From positions 248,001 through 312,000 of the forward strand of contig NZ_BCZK01000002.1 in the NCBI RefSeq assembly GCF_001598695.1: a stretch of 64,000 nucleotides of DNA, given 5' to 3'. Below, piece by piece: positions 42,901-53,018 of the stretch (its first letter is position 1; each line of letters starts with the position of its first letter). The notes below the pieces were generated by a model. That model searched no databases and was not told the DNA's origin. It saw only the letters and a list, made by a program, of their open reading frames with translations. The translations under genes were made by a program, and so were the position numbers. This stretch comes from Klebsiella oxytoca NBRC 105695. Lineage in GTDB: Bacteria > Pseudomonadota > Gammaproteobacteria > Enterobacterales > Enterobacteriaceae.

Positions 42901-44487
42901 TCAGTAGGTATTTTTCGCAGGCGGCGTTGAATACGCTTTCAGGTTGTTTTCAGCCCACAGGATAAATTTCTCCTTTGGCAGCGCTTTGCTATAAAGCCAA
43001 CCCTGGGCGTACTGCACGCCGTGAACGCGCAGCCAGTCGCGCTGGCTTTCGGTTTCGACGCCTTCGGCGACGGTCGCCAGATTAAGCGCTTTCGCCATTT
43101 CAATAATATGCGGCGTCAGCGGTTTGTACTCCAACGTATCGACAAACGATTTATCGATTTTCAGAGTGTCGACGTCCAGTTTTTGTAAATAGCTCAGGCT
43201 GGAGTAGCCGGTGCCGAAGTCATCAATTGATATACGGTGTCCGGCCTGACGATAGCCGGCGATGACGGGCAGAGTGGTTTGCGGGTCAACGAAGCCGCGC
43301 TCGGTAATTTCAAGGATGATCTGCTGAGCGCTGATACCCCAGTGCTGGAGCTGCTCCTGCAGGAGTATCGGCAGCGTTGGCGAACGCAAATCATCGACAG
43401 ATAAATTGATCGAAATATGCACTTCCGGGCGCTGGCGCAGCCAGGTTCCGAGATCGGCGAAAATTTTCCGCACGATATCTTCGGTTAACCGGGTTATCAG
43501 CCGGGTCTGTTCGGCAAGCGGGATAAAAATATCCGGCGATAAATAACTACCGTCAGGCTGCCTCCAGCGGGCAAGTGCTTCCGCGCCGGCGATTTTGCCA
43601 GTCTGTAGCGAAATAATAGGCTGATAATAGACCTGTATAGCATTGGAGTTCAGCGCGTCCAGCATCCCGTAACGCGGAGAGCGCAGCCTTCGCAGCAGGC
43701 GAAGAAGCAGGAATGAGGCCAGCAGGCTGGTGCATAAACCAATCGGCAACCACAGCATTAGCTGTTGATGTAATTTTTGCTGTAGCGGTAATGTTGATGA
43801 CCAGGCCGCGATCGCCAGCCCTAGTTCAGGGATGCGGCGGAGGCGATAAACGGTGCTATCAAGCGTCAAGGTTTCGACATCCAGACGCTTGATGTGCTCC
43901 CAGGCGGCGGCCTCGAGCGGTTTACTGCTGATGATAATTTGATCGCGCTTCGTGCCAAACAAGAGAGTGTGAATCTCTTCCTGGCCTGACGGAATCACAT
44001 CAATAAATGAAACCGGATCGATCATCACCACATGATGTTCGCTGCCCATTGCCGTCATTTTATGCTGTAGCCCGAGATCGCTAACCGAGGTGAGCCAGGT
44101 ACGATAGCCGTCGGCAGTAATATGGTCGGGAGCAGGAAACGTTACTGATACCCGATGATCTTCAAGAGAAGAGCATTGCGGAATACCTCCATGTAACCAC
44201 AACACTTCCTGCACGTAGCGGTGGGTGTAGGCAATCCGCCGCATATTAAGCAGATGCTGCGGACTGCAGGTCGCGGCGGTATCGGCATCCGCTTCGTTCA
44301 GCGCCTCTCTTGCCTGATCGGCTACCTGCTGAACGCGAGCCAGTACCCGAACGGAAAAGTTGTCCAGTCCGGTATAAAACTGCGCTTTGGCCTGCTGCAT
44401 TGCCAACCAAATACTCAGCGCCACCGGCAAAATAATGGCCAGTATCAGTACCCCTGTAACCAGGCTCACCTGATGCCGGGTCGTCAT
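42901..44487 (-). CDS. pdeB: c-di-GMP phosphodiesterase PdeB (YlaB), CSS-EAL
   Basis: PdeB is an inner-membrane enzyme that hydrolyses cyclic di-GMP. The 528 residues have a periplasmic CSS-motif sensor domain (about 40-235, with PQCSSL near 104) between two membrane helices (about 10-30 and 238-258), then a cytoplasmic EAL domain. The EAL motif AEALARW (about 288), the NLSV motif, and DDFGTGYSSLSYL with its metal ligands are intact, so it should be active. In related proteins the CSS cysteines respond to DsbA/DsbB redox. The ATG at 44487 is better spaced from AGGA than the one at 44493. Confidence 0.93.
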   Translation of the reverse strand: MTTRHQVSLVTGVLILAIILPVALSIWLAMQQAKAQFYTGLDNFSVRVLARVQQVADQAREALNEADADTAATCSPQHLLNMRRIAYTHRYVQEVLWLHGGIPQCSSLEDHRVSVTFPAPDHITADGYRTWLTSVSDLGLQHKMTAMGSEHHVVMIDPVSFIDVIPSGQEEIHTLLFGTKRDQIIISSKPLEAAAWEHIKRLDVETLTLDSTVYRLRRIPELGLAIAAWSSTLPLQQKLHQQLMLWLPIGLCTSLLASFLLLRLLRRLRSPRYGMLDALNSNAIQVYYQPIISLQTGKIAGAEALARWRQPDGSYLSPDIFIPLAEQTRLITRLTEDIVRKIFADLGTWLRQRPEVHISINLSVDDLRSPTLPILLQEQLQHWGISAQQIILEITERGFVDPQTTLPVIAGYRQAGHRISIDDFGTGYSSLSYLQKLDVDTLKIDKSFVDTLEYKPLTPHIIEMAKALNLATVAEGVETESQRDWLRVHGVQYAQGWLYSKALPKEKFILWAENNLKAYSTPPAKNTY

Positions 44488-44562
44488 GAGCATTTCCTAA
44501 ATTTATTAAGGGGTGCGATGAGTATACGCGAAAGATAAAAAGGACGATTAGGTAAACGGGAT

Positions 44563-44600
44563 AAAAAGGCCCGAACCGCGAGAGAGCAGCGAATTCGGGC
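44563..44600 (-). terminator. Terminator after ganK
   Basis: On the minus strand GCCCGAATT and GGTTCGGGC pair around a long loop and are followed by CTTTTTATCC. It lies about 135 bases past ganK. Confidence 0.65.
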
Positions 44601-44736
44601 TAACAGTGGATGATCCGCGACGCCCGAAGCTGTAAACGGCGCGGAGAAAAACGAGGGCTGGTATGCTGGCGGCCAATAAGCATCGCCAGCACAGGTTCAT
44701 ATTCTAAAGCGCAATCATGACAGCCAGATGTTGCGT

Positions 44737-45846
44737 TTAGTGGGCATCCGGCGCGGCGATGTCGGCGCTAATCCGCAGGTCGTTTTCGTCGAACACCATG
44801 CAGTAGCGATCGTCGAAGGCAACGCTGATTTTCTGCCAGGGGCGAAAGTGAACGTCGCCTGGCAGCAGAATTTTGACGTTATCGTGGCCGTAGCACTGGC
44901 CAAATAGATAGGTGTTATTACCCAGTCTCTCGACCACTTCACATTGAAACTCAACCACGGTACCGATATTCACATCGGTAGAGAGATGTTCAGGACGAAT
45001 ACCGAGGGTGACGGCAGCGCCGGGCTGCAGCGGTGAGGTGGTGATATTGAGCGTCAGATTATGATCTTGCGCCATCTTCACGCTAAGCTGGCCCGGCTGC
45101 CATGCGGTAACCGTCGCGGGAAGGAAGTTCATTTTCGGCGAACCGATAAATCCCGCGACGAATTTATTCACCGGGTTGTAATACAGCGACATCGGCGATC
45201 CCATCTGCTCAACTTTGCCGTAGTTCATCACCACGATTTTATCGGCGAGAGTCATCGCTTCAACCTGGTCATGAGTAACATAAACCATGGTCGTTTTGAG
45301 CTCGTGATGGAGTTTGGCGATATGCAGGCGCATCTCAACGCGCAGTTCGGCATCGAGGTTAGAAAGGGGTTCATCAAACATAAACACCCGTGGATTACGT
45401 ACAATAGCGCGGCCGATGGCAACGCGCTGACGTTGACCGCCAGAAAGTTGCTTAGGCTTACGATCCAGCAGATGAGAGAGCTGCAGCGTTTTCGCCACCA
45501 TTTCAACCTGACGGCGAATTTCATCTTTTGGTACTTTGTTCACTTTCAGGCCATAGCCCATATTTTCCGCCACCGTCATATGCGGATAGAGCGCATAGGA
45601 CTGGAATACCATAGCGACGCCGCGATGGGCAGGAACGACATCATTCATCACCTCATCGCCAATTAGCACTTCACCTTCGCTGACCTCTTCAAGACCGGCA
45701 ATCATCCTCAGTAGCGTCGATTTACCGCAGCCGGACGGGCCGACGAACACCGCAAATTCACCATCTTCAATATCAAGATTTACCTGATGCAGCGTCACCG
45801 TACTGCCGAACCGTTTGGTGACATTCCTCAGTCGTATATTGGACAT
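44737..45846 (-). CDS. ganK: Galactooligosaccharide ABC transporter ATPase (MalK/MsmX-like)
   Basis: This 369-residue ATPase of the CUT1 sugar importer class has Walker A GPSGCGKST (38-46), Q-loop VFQSYALYPHMTV, signature LSGGQRQRVAIGRAI near 135, Walker B VFMFDEPLSNLD, the switch histidine in VYVTHDQVEA, and a C-terminal TOBE/OB regulatory domain (about 240-360). It is divergent from ganEFGAB and corresponds to GanK of the Dickeya gan locus, energising GanF-GanG. The ATG at 45846 follows GGGGAG. The C-terminal domain may bind EIIA-Glc as in MalK; this is a family inference. Confidence 0.9.
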   Translation of the reverse strand: MSNIRLRNVTKRFGSTVTLHQVNLDIEDGEFAVFVGPSGCGKSTLLRMIAGLEEVSEGEVLIGDEVMNDVVPAHRGVAMVFQSYALYPHMTVAENMGYGLKVNKVPKDEIRRQVEMVAKTLQLSHLLDRKPKQLSGGQRQRVAIGRAIVRNPRVFMFDEPLSNLDAELRVEMRLHIAKLHHELKTTMVYVTHDQVEAMTLADKIVVMNYGKVEQMGSPMSLYYNPVNKFVAGFIGSPKMNFLPATVTAWQPGQLSVKMAQDHNLTLNITTSPLQPGAAVTLGIRPEHLSTDVNIGTVVEFQCEVVERLGNNTYLFGQCYGHDNVKILLPGDVHFRPWQKISVAFDDRYCMVFDENDLRISADIAAPDAH

Positions 45847-46199
45847 CAACACTCCCCGGATTGTTAGCCATTTTTGCCGTTGGGATTTGGGCTGCGATGC
45901 GGAATTTGTATAACGTGTAACAATTCAGCCGAACGATGCTCAACGACACTAAAATCATGCAGCGACTATAACTTCCACGGTTTTAGCGCCATACAACGAT
46001 GTTTCATTTCTGCAATGATGATCACACAACGAGTAGCTTCCAGTAGTTTTATCAGCCTTCAAAGCGTAGCGTATAACAAATCAAACATGACGGATGTTTT
46101 GTTTATGAACTGCCGTTAATCAACTTGCTAAGAGATTTGCTGAAGTCACATTACTTAATAAAAACCATTAAATTGTTATACCTTCACATGAGGTTGATA
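45847..46199. promoter_or_regulatory. Divergent control region of ganK and ganEFGAB
   Basis: The 353-base region holds no gene. TGCAATGATGATCACA (46011-46026) fits a CRP site with one good half (TGCAA-N6-TCACA). CGTGTAACAA (45914-45923) and CGTATAACAA (46070-46079) are similar to each other and to GCGTAACAA (minus strand, near 54850) at ganL/ganR, so they may mark GanR sites. The promoters themselves were not placed. Confidence 0.5.
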
Positions 46200-47432
46200 A
46201 TGAAAAAGAACACTCTTGCTGCACTGATCCTTACCACTCTGGCTGCCGGGCAGCTAACGAGCCTGCAGGCGCACGCGGCCGGGCAGCTCAACGTTTGGGA
46301 AGACATCAAAAAATCCGCCGGCATCAAAGCCGCAGTCGGTGATTTTGAAAAGCAGTTCAACGTTAAGGTGAACGTGCAGGAGATGCCGTACGCCCAACAG
46401 CTGGAAAAGCTGCGTCTTGATGGTCCGGCGGGCATCGGCCCGGATGTCCTGGTGATCCCTAATGATCAGCTAGGCGGAGCGGTTGTCCAGGGATTGCTAT
46501 CTCCATTGACTCTGGATCAGGAGAAGCAGGAGGCGTTTACGCCTGCGTCAATCAGCGCTTTCCATATGGATAACGTGCTTTACGGCGTACCTAAAGCGGT
46601 GGAAACCCTGGTACTGATTTACAACAAAGATCTGATCGACCAGCCGCTGGATAGCCTGCAGGCGTGGTTCGACTATTCGAAGAAGCAGCGCGAAGAGGGG
46701 AAATACGGTCTGCTGGCGAAGTTCGACCAGATTTATTACAGCTGGGGCGCTATCGGTCCAATGGGCGGCTATATCTTTGGCAAAAACGATAAAGGGGGCT
46801 TCAACCCGCAGGATGTCGGTCTCAACAAACCCGGCGCAGTGGAAGCAGTCACTTTCCTGAAAAAATTCTATACCGATAAGGTTTTCCCGGCAGGGATCCT
46901 CGGTGACAACGGGTTGAACGCCATCGATTCCCTGTTCACCGAGAAGAAAGCGGCGGCGGTGATTAACGGCCCGTGGGCTTTCCAGCCATACGAAGCGGCA
47001 GGCATTAATTATGGTGTTGCGCCTCTGCCGACGCTGCCGGACGGCAAACCGATGAGCTCCTTCCTCGGCGTGAAGGGCTACGTGGTTTCGACGTGGAGTA
47101 AAGATAAAGCGCTGGCGCAGCAGTTTATTGAGTTTATTAACCAGCCTCAGTATGTGAAAGCACGCTATGTGGCGACCGGCGAAATCCCGCCGCTGAAGGC
47201 AATGATTGACGATCCGCTGATTAAGAATGACGAGAAGGCCAGCGCGGTGGCGGTGCAGTCAGCACGGGCGACGGCAATGCCAGGAATACCGGAAATGGGG
47301 GAGGTATGGGGCCCGGCGAACGCAGCCCTGGAGCTGAGCCTGACCGATAAACAGGAGCCGAAGGCGGCGCTGGATAACGCCGAGAAGCAGATCAAGATGC
47401 AGATCGAAGCCATGCAGGCCAGCAATCAGTAA
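46200..47432 (+). CDS. ganE: Periplasmic galactooligosaccharide-binding protein
   Basis: This 410-residue family-1 solute-binding protein (MalE-like) has a Sec signal peptide (MKKNTLAALILTTLAAGQLT ... AHA, about 1-26). The mature part begins AGQLNVWEDIKKSAGIKAAVGDFEKQF, as in maltose-type binding proteins, and has INGPWAFQPYEAAGINYGVAPLP near 260. It delivers galactan fragments to GanF-GanG. The ATG at 46200 follows GAGGT by five bases; earlier in-frame starts would bury the signal peptide. It is the first gene of ganE-ganF-ganG-ganA-ganB. Confidence 0.92.
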   Translation: MKKNTLAALILTTLAAGQLTSLQAHAAGQLNVWEDIKKSAGIKAAVGDFEKQFNVKVNVQEMPYAQQLEKLRLDGPAGIGPDVLVIPNDQLGGAVVQGLLSPLTLDQEKQEAFTPASISAFHMDNVLYGVPKAVETLVLIYNKDLIDQPLDSLQAWFDYSKKQREEGKYGLLAKFDQIYYSWGAIGPMGGYIFGKNDKGGFNPQDVGLNKPGAVEAVTFLKKFYTDKVFPAGILGDNGLNAIDSLFTEKKAAAVINGPWAFQPYEAAGINYGVAPLPTLPDGKPMSSFLGVKGYVVSTWSKDKALAQQFIEFINQPQYVKARYVATGEIPPLKAMIDDPLIKNDEKASAVAVQSARATAMPGIPEMGEVWGPANAALELSLTDKQEPKAALDNAEKQIKMQIEAMQASNQ

Positions 47433-47487
47433 TCAGGTGAAGTAACAGAACGGGAGGAGGCCCTCCCGTTTTCAGAAGGAGTCGTGT

Positions 47488-48795
47488 GTGATTATCAATC
47501 CCAGCGAAAATATTGCCGAAGCGCGTGGCGCAGGACGCCACGCGTGGTGCGGCCTGCTGCTGGCTATCGTGCCGGGTTTTGGTCAGTTTTATCACCGCCA
47601 GTGGTTGAAGGGGATTGTCTTCCTGGTGCTGCTGAGCAGTTTTATGAGCATTTTCTATGACTTTCTCAGCGAAGGCCTGTGGGGGTTATACACCTTAGGC
47701 GAAGAAGTCCCGCGGGATAACTCTATCTTCCTGCTGGCGGAAGGAATAATCAGCGTGCTGATTATCGCTTTTGGTTTGTTAGTCTATTTCCTCTCGCTGC
47801 GCGATGCCTGGATTAACGGTAAAAAGCGCGATGAGGGTATGGCGCTGAACAGCGTACGCAAGCAATATCAGATGCTGCTCAGCGACGGTTTTCCCTATTT
47901 GATGATTACGCCGGGCTTTATTCTGCTGGTGTTTGTGGTCATCTTCCCGATTCTGTTTGGCTTTGCGATCGCCTTTACTAACTACAACCTTTACCACACG
48001 CCGCCCGCGAAGCTGGTCGATTGGGTGGGGTTCAAAAACTTCATCAACATCTTCACATTATCCATCTGGCGCTCGACCTTTTTTGATGTCCTGCAGTGGA
48101 CGGTGGTGTGGACGCTGCTGGCGACAACCCTGCAATGCACCGTTGGTGTGTTGCTGGCGATTCTGGTTAACCAGAAGGATTTGCGTTTCAAGCCAATGAT
48201 CCGCACGATTTTTATTCTGCCGTGGGCGGTGCCGGGGTTTGTGACGATTCTGGTTTTTGCCGGGATGTTCAATGATTCATTCGGGGTCATTAACAACGCC
48301 ATTTTGTCTTTCTTCGGCATCAGTCCGAAGGCCTGGCTGACCGACCCGTTCTGGACTAAGACGGCGCTGATCATGATGCAAACCTGGCTGGGCTTCCCGT
48401 TTGTTTTCGCCATGACCACCGGCGTACTGCAGGCGATTCCGGACGATCTCTATGAAGCGGCCACGATGGATGGCGCCAGCGCGTTTACCCGGCTGCGGAC
48501 CATTACTCTGCCGCTGGTGCTGTACTCGATTGCGCCAATTATTATTACTCAGTACACCTTCAATTTTAATAACTTCAATATCATCTATCTGTTCAACAAC
48601 GGCGGGCCTGCGGTGGCGGGGTCGAATGCCGGCGGTACGGATATTCTGGTGTCGTGGATCTACAAACTCACCATGTCGTCTTCGCAATACGCTATCGCGG
48701 CCACTATTACGATCCTGCTATCGATTTTCGTCGTCGGCCTGGCGTTGTGGCAGTTCCGCGCCACAAAATCCTTTAAAAATGACGATATGGCGTAA
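47488..48795 (+). CDS. ganF: Galactooligosaccharide ABC permease (MalF-like)
   Basis: The 435-residue permease has an extended N-terminal hydrophobic region (about 18-105, three segments) before the six-helix core, as in MalF-type CUT1 permeases. The EAA loop EAATMDGASAFTRLRTITLPL (about 327-347) contacts the ATPase. Translation starts at GTG 47488, with AAGGAG six bases upstream. It pairs with GanG, which starts 10 bases after its stop. Confidence 0.92.
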   Translation: MIINPSENIAEARGAGRHAWCGLLLAIVPGFGQFYHRQWLKGIVFLVLLSSFMSIFYDFLSEGLWGLYTLGEEVPRDNSIFLLAEGIISVLIIAFGLLVYFLSLRDAWINGKKRDEGMALNSVRKQYQMLLSDGFPYLMITPGFILLVFVVIFPILFGFAIAFTNYNLYHTPPAKLVDWVGFKNFINIFTLSIWRSTFFDVLQWTVVWTLLATTLQCTVGVLLAILVNQKDLRFKPMIRTIFILPWAVPGFVTILVFAGMFNDSFGVINNAILSFFGISPKAWLTDPFWTKTALIMMQTWLGFPFVFAMTTGVLQAIPDDLYEAATMDGASAFTRLRTITLPLVLYSIAPIIITQYTFNFNNFNIIYLFNNGGPAVAGSNAGGTDILVSWIYKLTMSSSQYAIAATITILLSIFVVGLALWQFRATKSFKNDDMA

Positions 48796-48805
48796 GGGAA
48801 GCAAC

Positions 48806-49657
48806 ATGGCTAAATCACCGAGTATTAAACGCGAAAAGTGGATTCGCCTGTCACTCACCTGGCTGGTGGTCATCTTTGTCTCGACGATCATTATTTACCC
48901 GCTGGTCTGGACGGTAGGGGCGTCGCTGAACGCCGGGAACAGTCTGCTGAGTACGTCGATTATTCCTGAAAACCTGTCGTTCCAGCATTACGCGGATTTG
49001 TTCAACGGCAATGTGAATTATCTCACCTGGTACTGGAACTCGATGAAAATCAGCTTCATGACCATGCTTCTGACCCTAGTCAGCGTGAGCTTCACCGCCT
49101 ATGCGTTCTCCCGCTTTCGTTTCAAAGGGCGGCAGAACGGACTGATGCTGTTCCTGCTGTTGCAGATGATTCCGCAGTTCTCGGCGCTGATTGCGATCTT
49201 TGTCCTTTCTCAGCTGCTGGGGCTAATCAACAGTCATCTGGCGCTGGTACTGATCTACGTGGGCGGCATGATCCCGATGAATACCTGGCTCATGAAGGGG
49301 TATCTGGACGCGATCCCCAAAGATCTGGATGAATCCGCGCGGATGGATGGTGCCAGCAGCTTCCGTATCTTTTTCGAGATCATTATGCCGTTGTCGAAGC
49401 CTATTCTGGCGGTGGTGGCGCTGTTTTCATTTACCGGTCCGCTGGGGGATTTCATTCTCTCCAGCACCATATTGCGTACCCCGGATAAGTACACGCTGCC
49501 GATTGGCCTGTATAACCTGGTCGCACAGAAGATGGGCGCCAGCTACACCACCTACGCGGCGGGAGCGGTATTGATTGCCGTCCCGGTGGCGATTCTCTAT
49601 CTGGCGCTACAAAAATACTTTGTTTCCGGCCTCACCTCAGGCAGTACAAAAGGATAA
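48806..49657 (+). CDS. ganG: Galactooligosaccharide ABC permease (MalG-like)
   Basis: This 283-residue permease has six membrane segments and the EAA loop DESARMDGASSFRIFFEIIMPL near 175-196, typical of MalG. The start MAKSPSIKREKWIRL at 48806 follows AAGGGAAGC; an in-frame upstream extension from 48452 runs inside ganF and is rejected. The gene lies directly between ganF and ganA. Confidence 0.92.
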   Translation: MAKSPSIKREKWIRLSLTWLVVIFVSTIIIYPLVWTVGASLNAGNSLLSTSIIPENLSFQHYADLFNGNVNYLTWYWNSMKISFMTMLLTLVSVSFTAYAFSRFRFKGRQNGLMLFLLLQMIPQFSALIAIFVLSQLLGLINSHLALVLIYVGGMIPMNTWLMKGYLDAIPKDLDESARMDGASSFRIFFEIIMPLSKPILAVVALFSFTGPLGDFILSSTILRTPDKYTLPIGLYNLVAQKMGASYTTYAAGAVLIAVPVAILYLALQKYFVSGLTSGSTKG

Positions 49658-49661
49658 CCCC

Positions 49662-50864
49662 ATGAAAAGATTAACACCCGCGTGGCTTGCTGTTTCTCTG
49701 GCATGCTGTTTTTCCGCCGGTACGCTGGCGGCAGATGCGCTGCAAACGCAGGCGTTTAGCAATATGCCCGCTGATTTTATTAAAGGCGCGGATATCTCTA
49801 CGCTGCTGGATGCGGAAAAACACGGCGCGAAGTTCTTTAATCACAACAATCAGCAGCAGGATCCGATCGCGATCCTCAAGGCCGATGGCGTGAACTACGT
49901 TCGTCTGCGCCTGTGGGTGGATCCCAAAGATGCTAAAGGCCAGCGCTACGGCGGCGGCGATAACGATCTGGCGACGACGCTGGCGCTGGCGAAGCGGGCA
50001 AAAGCGCAGGGGATGAAGCTGCTGCTTGATTTCCACTACAGCGATTTCTGGACCGATCCGGGTAAGCAGTTCAAACCGAAAGCCTGGGAGAAGCTGGACT
50101 ATCCGCAGCTGAAAACCACGATCCACGATTATACCCGCGACACGATTGCCCGCTTTAAGCAGGAGGGCGTGCTGCCGGATATGGTGCAGATCGGCAACGA
50201 AATCAACGGCGGTATGCTGTGGCCGGAAGGTAAAAGCTGGGGGCAGGGCGGCGGCGAGTTCGATCGTCTTGCTGGGCTGCTGAATGCCGCCATCGATGGA
50301 CTGAAGGAAAATCTCACCGGCGGTGAGCAGGTTAAAATTATGCTTCATCTGGCCGAAGGCACGAAAAACGACACCTTCCGCTGGTGGTTTGATGAAATCA
50401 GCAAGCGTAACGTCCCTTACGACATCATTGGTTTGTCGATGTACACCTACTGGAATGGCCCGATTAGCGCGCTGAAAGCCAATATGGACGATATCAGCCA
50501 ACGCTATAACAAAGACGTGATAGTGGTGGAGGCCGCTTACGCTTATACCCTGGATAACTGCGACAATGCGGAAAATAGCTTCCAGGCGAAAGAAGAAAAA
50601 GATGGTGGTTACCCCGCCACCGTCCAGGGACAATATAATTATATTCACGACTTAATGCAGGCCGTTGCCGATGTTCCGCAGCATCGCGGTAAAGGTATTT
50701 TTTATTGGGAGCCGACGTGGATTGCCGTGCCGGGAAATACCTGGGCGACGCCTGCCGGAATGAAATATATCCACGATGAGTGGAAAGAGGGTAATGCCCG
50801 GGAAAATCAGGCGCTGTTTGATTGCCAGGGAAAAGCATTGCCGTCGATGAAGGTATTTAATTAA
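49662..50864 (+). CDS. ganA: Endo-beta-1,4-galactanase, GH53
   Basis: GanA cuts beta-1,4-galactan side chains of pectin to short oligosaccharides. The 400-residue protein has a signal peptide (MKRLTPAWLAVSLACCFSAG ... AAD), so it acts in the periplasm or outside. It has the GH53 barrel motifs FIKGADISTLLDAE (about 37-50), GVNYVRLRLWVDP, LLLDFHYSDFWTDPGKQ, the acid/base Glu180 in QIGNEINGG and the nucleophile Glu290 in VVEAAYAY. It lies four bases after ganG. Naming follows Dickeya; in Bacillus the GH53 enzyme is called GanB. Confidence 0.95.
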   Translation: MKRLTPAWLAVSLACCFSAGTLAADALQTQAFSNMPADFIKGADISTLLDAEKHGAKFFNHNNQQQDPIAILKADGVNYVRLRLWVDPKDAKGQRYGGGDNDLATTLALAKRAKAQGMKLLLDFHYSDFWTDPGKQFKPKAWEKLDYPQLKTTIHDYTRDTIARFKQEGVLPDMVQIGNEINGGMLWPEGKSWGQGGGEFDRLAGLLNAAIDGLKENLTGGEQVKIMLHLAEGTKNDTFRWWFDEISKRNVPYDIIGLSMYTYWNGPISALKANMDDISQRYNKDVIVVEAAYAYTLDNCDNAENSFQAKEEKDGGYPATVQGQYNYIHDLMQAVADVPQHRGKGIFYWEPTWIAVPGNTWATPAGMKYIHDEWKEGNARENQALFDCQGKALPSMKVFN

Positions 50865-50895
50865 TTATTCAGTTTTACACTTCAGGATGTTTATT

Positions 50896-52953
50896 ATGAA
50901 AAAATTTGCGCCTTTGAGTCCGAAGGTTAATACGCTATTGCATGGCGCCGACTATAACCCGGAGCAATGGGAGAATTATCCGGATATTATCGACAAAGAT
51001 ATTGCCATGATGCAGCAGGCAAAATGCAATGTGATGTCGGTAGGGATATTCAGCTGGGCGAAGCTTGAACCTCAGGAGGGCGTATTTGAGTTTGGCTGGT
51101 TGGACAGTATTCTGGAAAAACTGTATACCGCCGGAATTCATGTCTTTCTTGCTACGCCAAGCGGTGCGCGCCCGGCGTGGATGTCGCAGAAATATCCTGA
51201 GGTGCTGCGCGTTGGTCGCGATCGGGTGCCAGCCCTGCACGGCGGACGGCATAACCACTGTATGTCGTCGCCGGTCTATCGTGAGAAAACCCTGAAGATT
51301 AATACCCTGCTGGCGGAACGTTACGCGCAGCATCCGGCGGTGCTGGGCTGGCATATCTCCAACGAATACGGCGGGGAGTGTCACTGTAGCCTGTGTCAGG
51401 AGCGTTTCCGCGACTGGCTGAAAGCGCGCTATGAAACGCTGGATAATCTCAATCACGCCTGGTGGAGTACCTTCTGGAGCCACACCTATAGCGACTGGTC
51501 GCAGATCGAATCTCCGGCGCCGCAGGGAGAAGTCTCAATTCATGGTCTCAACCTTGACTGGCATCGCTTTAATACCGCCCAGGTGACCGACTTCTGCCGC
51601 CATGAGATTGCTCCGCTGAAAGCGGCGAATGCCGAACTGCCGGTGACCACCAACTTCATGGAGTATTTCTACGATTACGACTACTGGCAGCTGGCGCAGA
51701 CGCTGGACTTTATCTCGTGGGACAGCTACCCCATGTGGCATCGCGATAGAGATGAAACCACGCTGGCCTGCTATACCGCGATGTATCACGACATGATGCG
51801 CAGCCTGAAGGGCGGTAAGCCGTTTGTATTAATGGAATCCACTCCCAGTGCGACTAACTGGCAGCCAACCAGTAAGCTTAAGAAGCCGGGAATGCATATT
51901 CTCTCCTCTTTGCAGGCGGTGGCGCACGGCGCGGATTCGGTGCAGTATTTTCAGTGGCGTAAAAGCCGCGGTTCGGTGGAGAAGTTCCATGGCGCGATTA
52001 TCGATCATGTCGGTCATCTGGATACGCGCGTGGGCCGCGAAGTGACGAAGCTCGGCGAGATGTTAAGCCAGCTGCCTGGCGTCGTGGGCTGCCGGACGGA
52101 TGCGAAAGTGGCGATTATCTTCGATCAGCAAAATCGCTGGGCGCTGGATGATGCTCAGGGGCCGCGTAATCTCGGCATGGAGTATGAAAATACCGTCAAC
52201 GAACATTACCGTCAGTTCTGGGAGCAGGGGATTGCGGTTGATGTTATCGATGCTGACGTTGACCTGAGTCCTTATCAACTGGTCATTGCGCCAATGCTGT
52301 ATATGGTTCGTGAGGGATTTGCCGAACGCGCCGAAGCGTTTGTGGCTAACGGCGGTCATTTAGTTACAACATACTGGACAGGGATAGTGAACGAGTCCGA
52401 CCTCTGCCATCTCGGCGGTTTCCCGGGCCCGCTGCGTAAACTGCTGGGCATTTGGGCGGAAGAAATTGACTGCCTGAACGACGGCGAACGCAACCTGGTA
52501 CAGGGGCTGGCGGGTAATGAAGCTGGCTTGCAGGGGCCGTACCAGGTACGCCATTTGTGTGAACTGATTCATGCTGAAAGCGCGCAGCCGCTGGCTACCT
52601 ATCGCGATGATTTTTATGCAGGAAGACCGGCGGTCACCGTCAATCACTTTGGTAATGGCAAGGCATGGCACGTTGCGTCGCGCAACGATCTGGCCTTCCA
52701 GCGGGACTTCTTCTGCAGCCTGATGAAAGAACTCTCTCTGCCGCGCGCGGTTGAGGCTGATTTCCCGCCGGGCGTAGTAGCGACCGCACGCACGGACGGT
52801 GAAACCGCCTACGTTTTCCTGCAAAACTACAGCGCGCAGCAGCATAGCGTGGTTTTGCCGCAAGGCTATCTGGACTGTCTCACCGGTACGGCGCTGAATA
52901 CGCCGCTGGTCTTAAATGCATGGGATTGCCGTATCCTCAGTCGTCGCGCGTAA
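50896..52953 (+). CDS. ganB: Beta-galactosidase, GH42 (exo-galactanase)
   Basis: GanB is a cytoplasmic GH42 enzyme that releases galactose from imported galactooligosaccharides. The 685 residues include HGADYNPEQW at the start, the acid/base Glu157 in HISNEYGGEC, zinc-site cysteines in GECHCSLCQERF and the nucleophile Glu314 in VLMESTPSATNWQP, followed by trimerisation and C-terminal beta domains. There is no signal peptide. AGGA is eight bases before the ATG at 50896; the ATG at 50887 lacks a usable site. It ends the ganEFGAB operon, with a terminator just after. Confidence 0.95.
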   Translation: MKKFAPLSPKVNTLLHGADYNPEQWENYPDIIDKDIAMMQQAKCNVMSVGIFSWAKLEPQEGVFEFGWLDSILEKLYTAGIHVFLATPSGARPAWMSQKYPEVLRVGRDRVPALHGGRHNHCMSSPVYREKTLKINTLLAERYAQHPAVLGWHISNEYGGECHCSLCQERFRDWLKARYETLDNLNHAWWSTFWSHTYSDWSQIESPAPQGEVSIHGLNLDWHRFNTAQVTDFCRHEIAPLKAANAELPVTTNFMEYFYDYDYWQLAQTLDFISWDSYPMWHRDRDETTLACYTAMYHDMMRSLKGGKPFVLMESTPSATNWQPTSKLKKPGMHILSSLQAVAHGADSVQYFQWRKSRGSVEKFHGAIIDHVGHLDTRVGREVTKLGEMLSQLPGVVGCRTDAKVAIIFDQQNRWALDDAQGPRNLGMEYENTVNEHYRQFWEQGIAVDVIDADVDLSPYQLVIAPMLYMVREGFAERAEAFVANGGHLVTTYWTGIVNESDLCHLGGFPGPLRKLLGIWAEEIDCLNDGERNLVQGLAGNEAGLQGPYQVRHLCELIHAESAQPLATYRDDFYAGRPAVTVNHFGNGKAWHVASRNDLAFQRDFFCSLMKELSLPRAVEADFPPGVVATARTDGETAYVFLQNYSAQQHSVVLPQGYLDCLTGTALNTPLVLNAWDCRILSRRA

Positions 52954-52966
52954 TTTTTCTCTCCCC

Positions 52967-52998
52967 GCGCCTGCTCCTGCGAGCAGGCGTTTTTTTAT
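52967..52998 (+). terminator. Terminator after ganB
   Basis: CGCCTGCTC-ctgc-GAGCAGGCGTTTTTTTAT, a strong U-tailed hairpin that also lies just before the EIIB gene. Confidence 0.88.
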
Positions 52999-53018
52999 CT
53001 GCTAATCAGGAGTCTGGT

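Noticed and set aside
49671-50648. 325-codon open frame on the minus strand
   Set aside because: Antisense to ganA, which has both GH53 catalytic glutamates; no domain or ribosome site supports the antisense frame.
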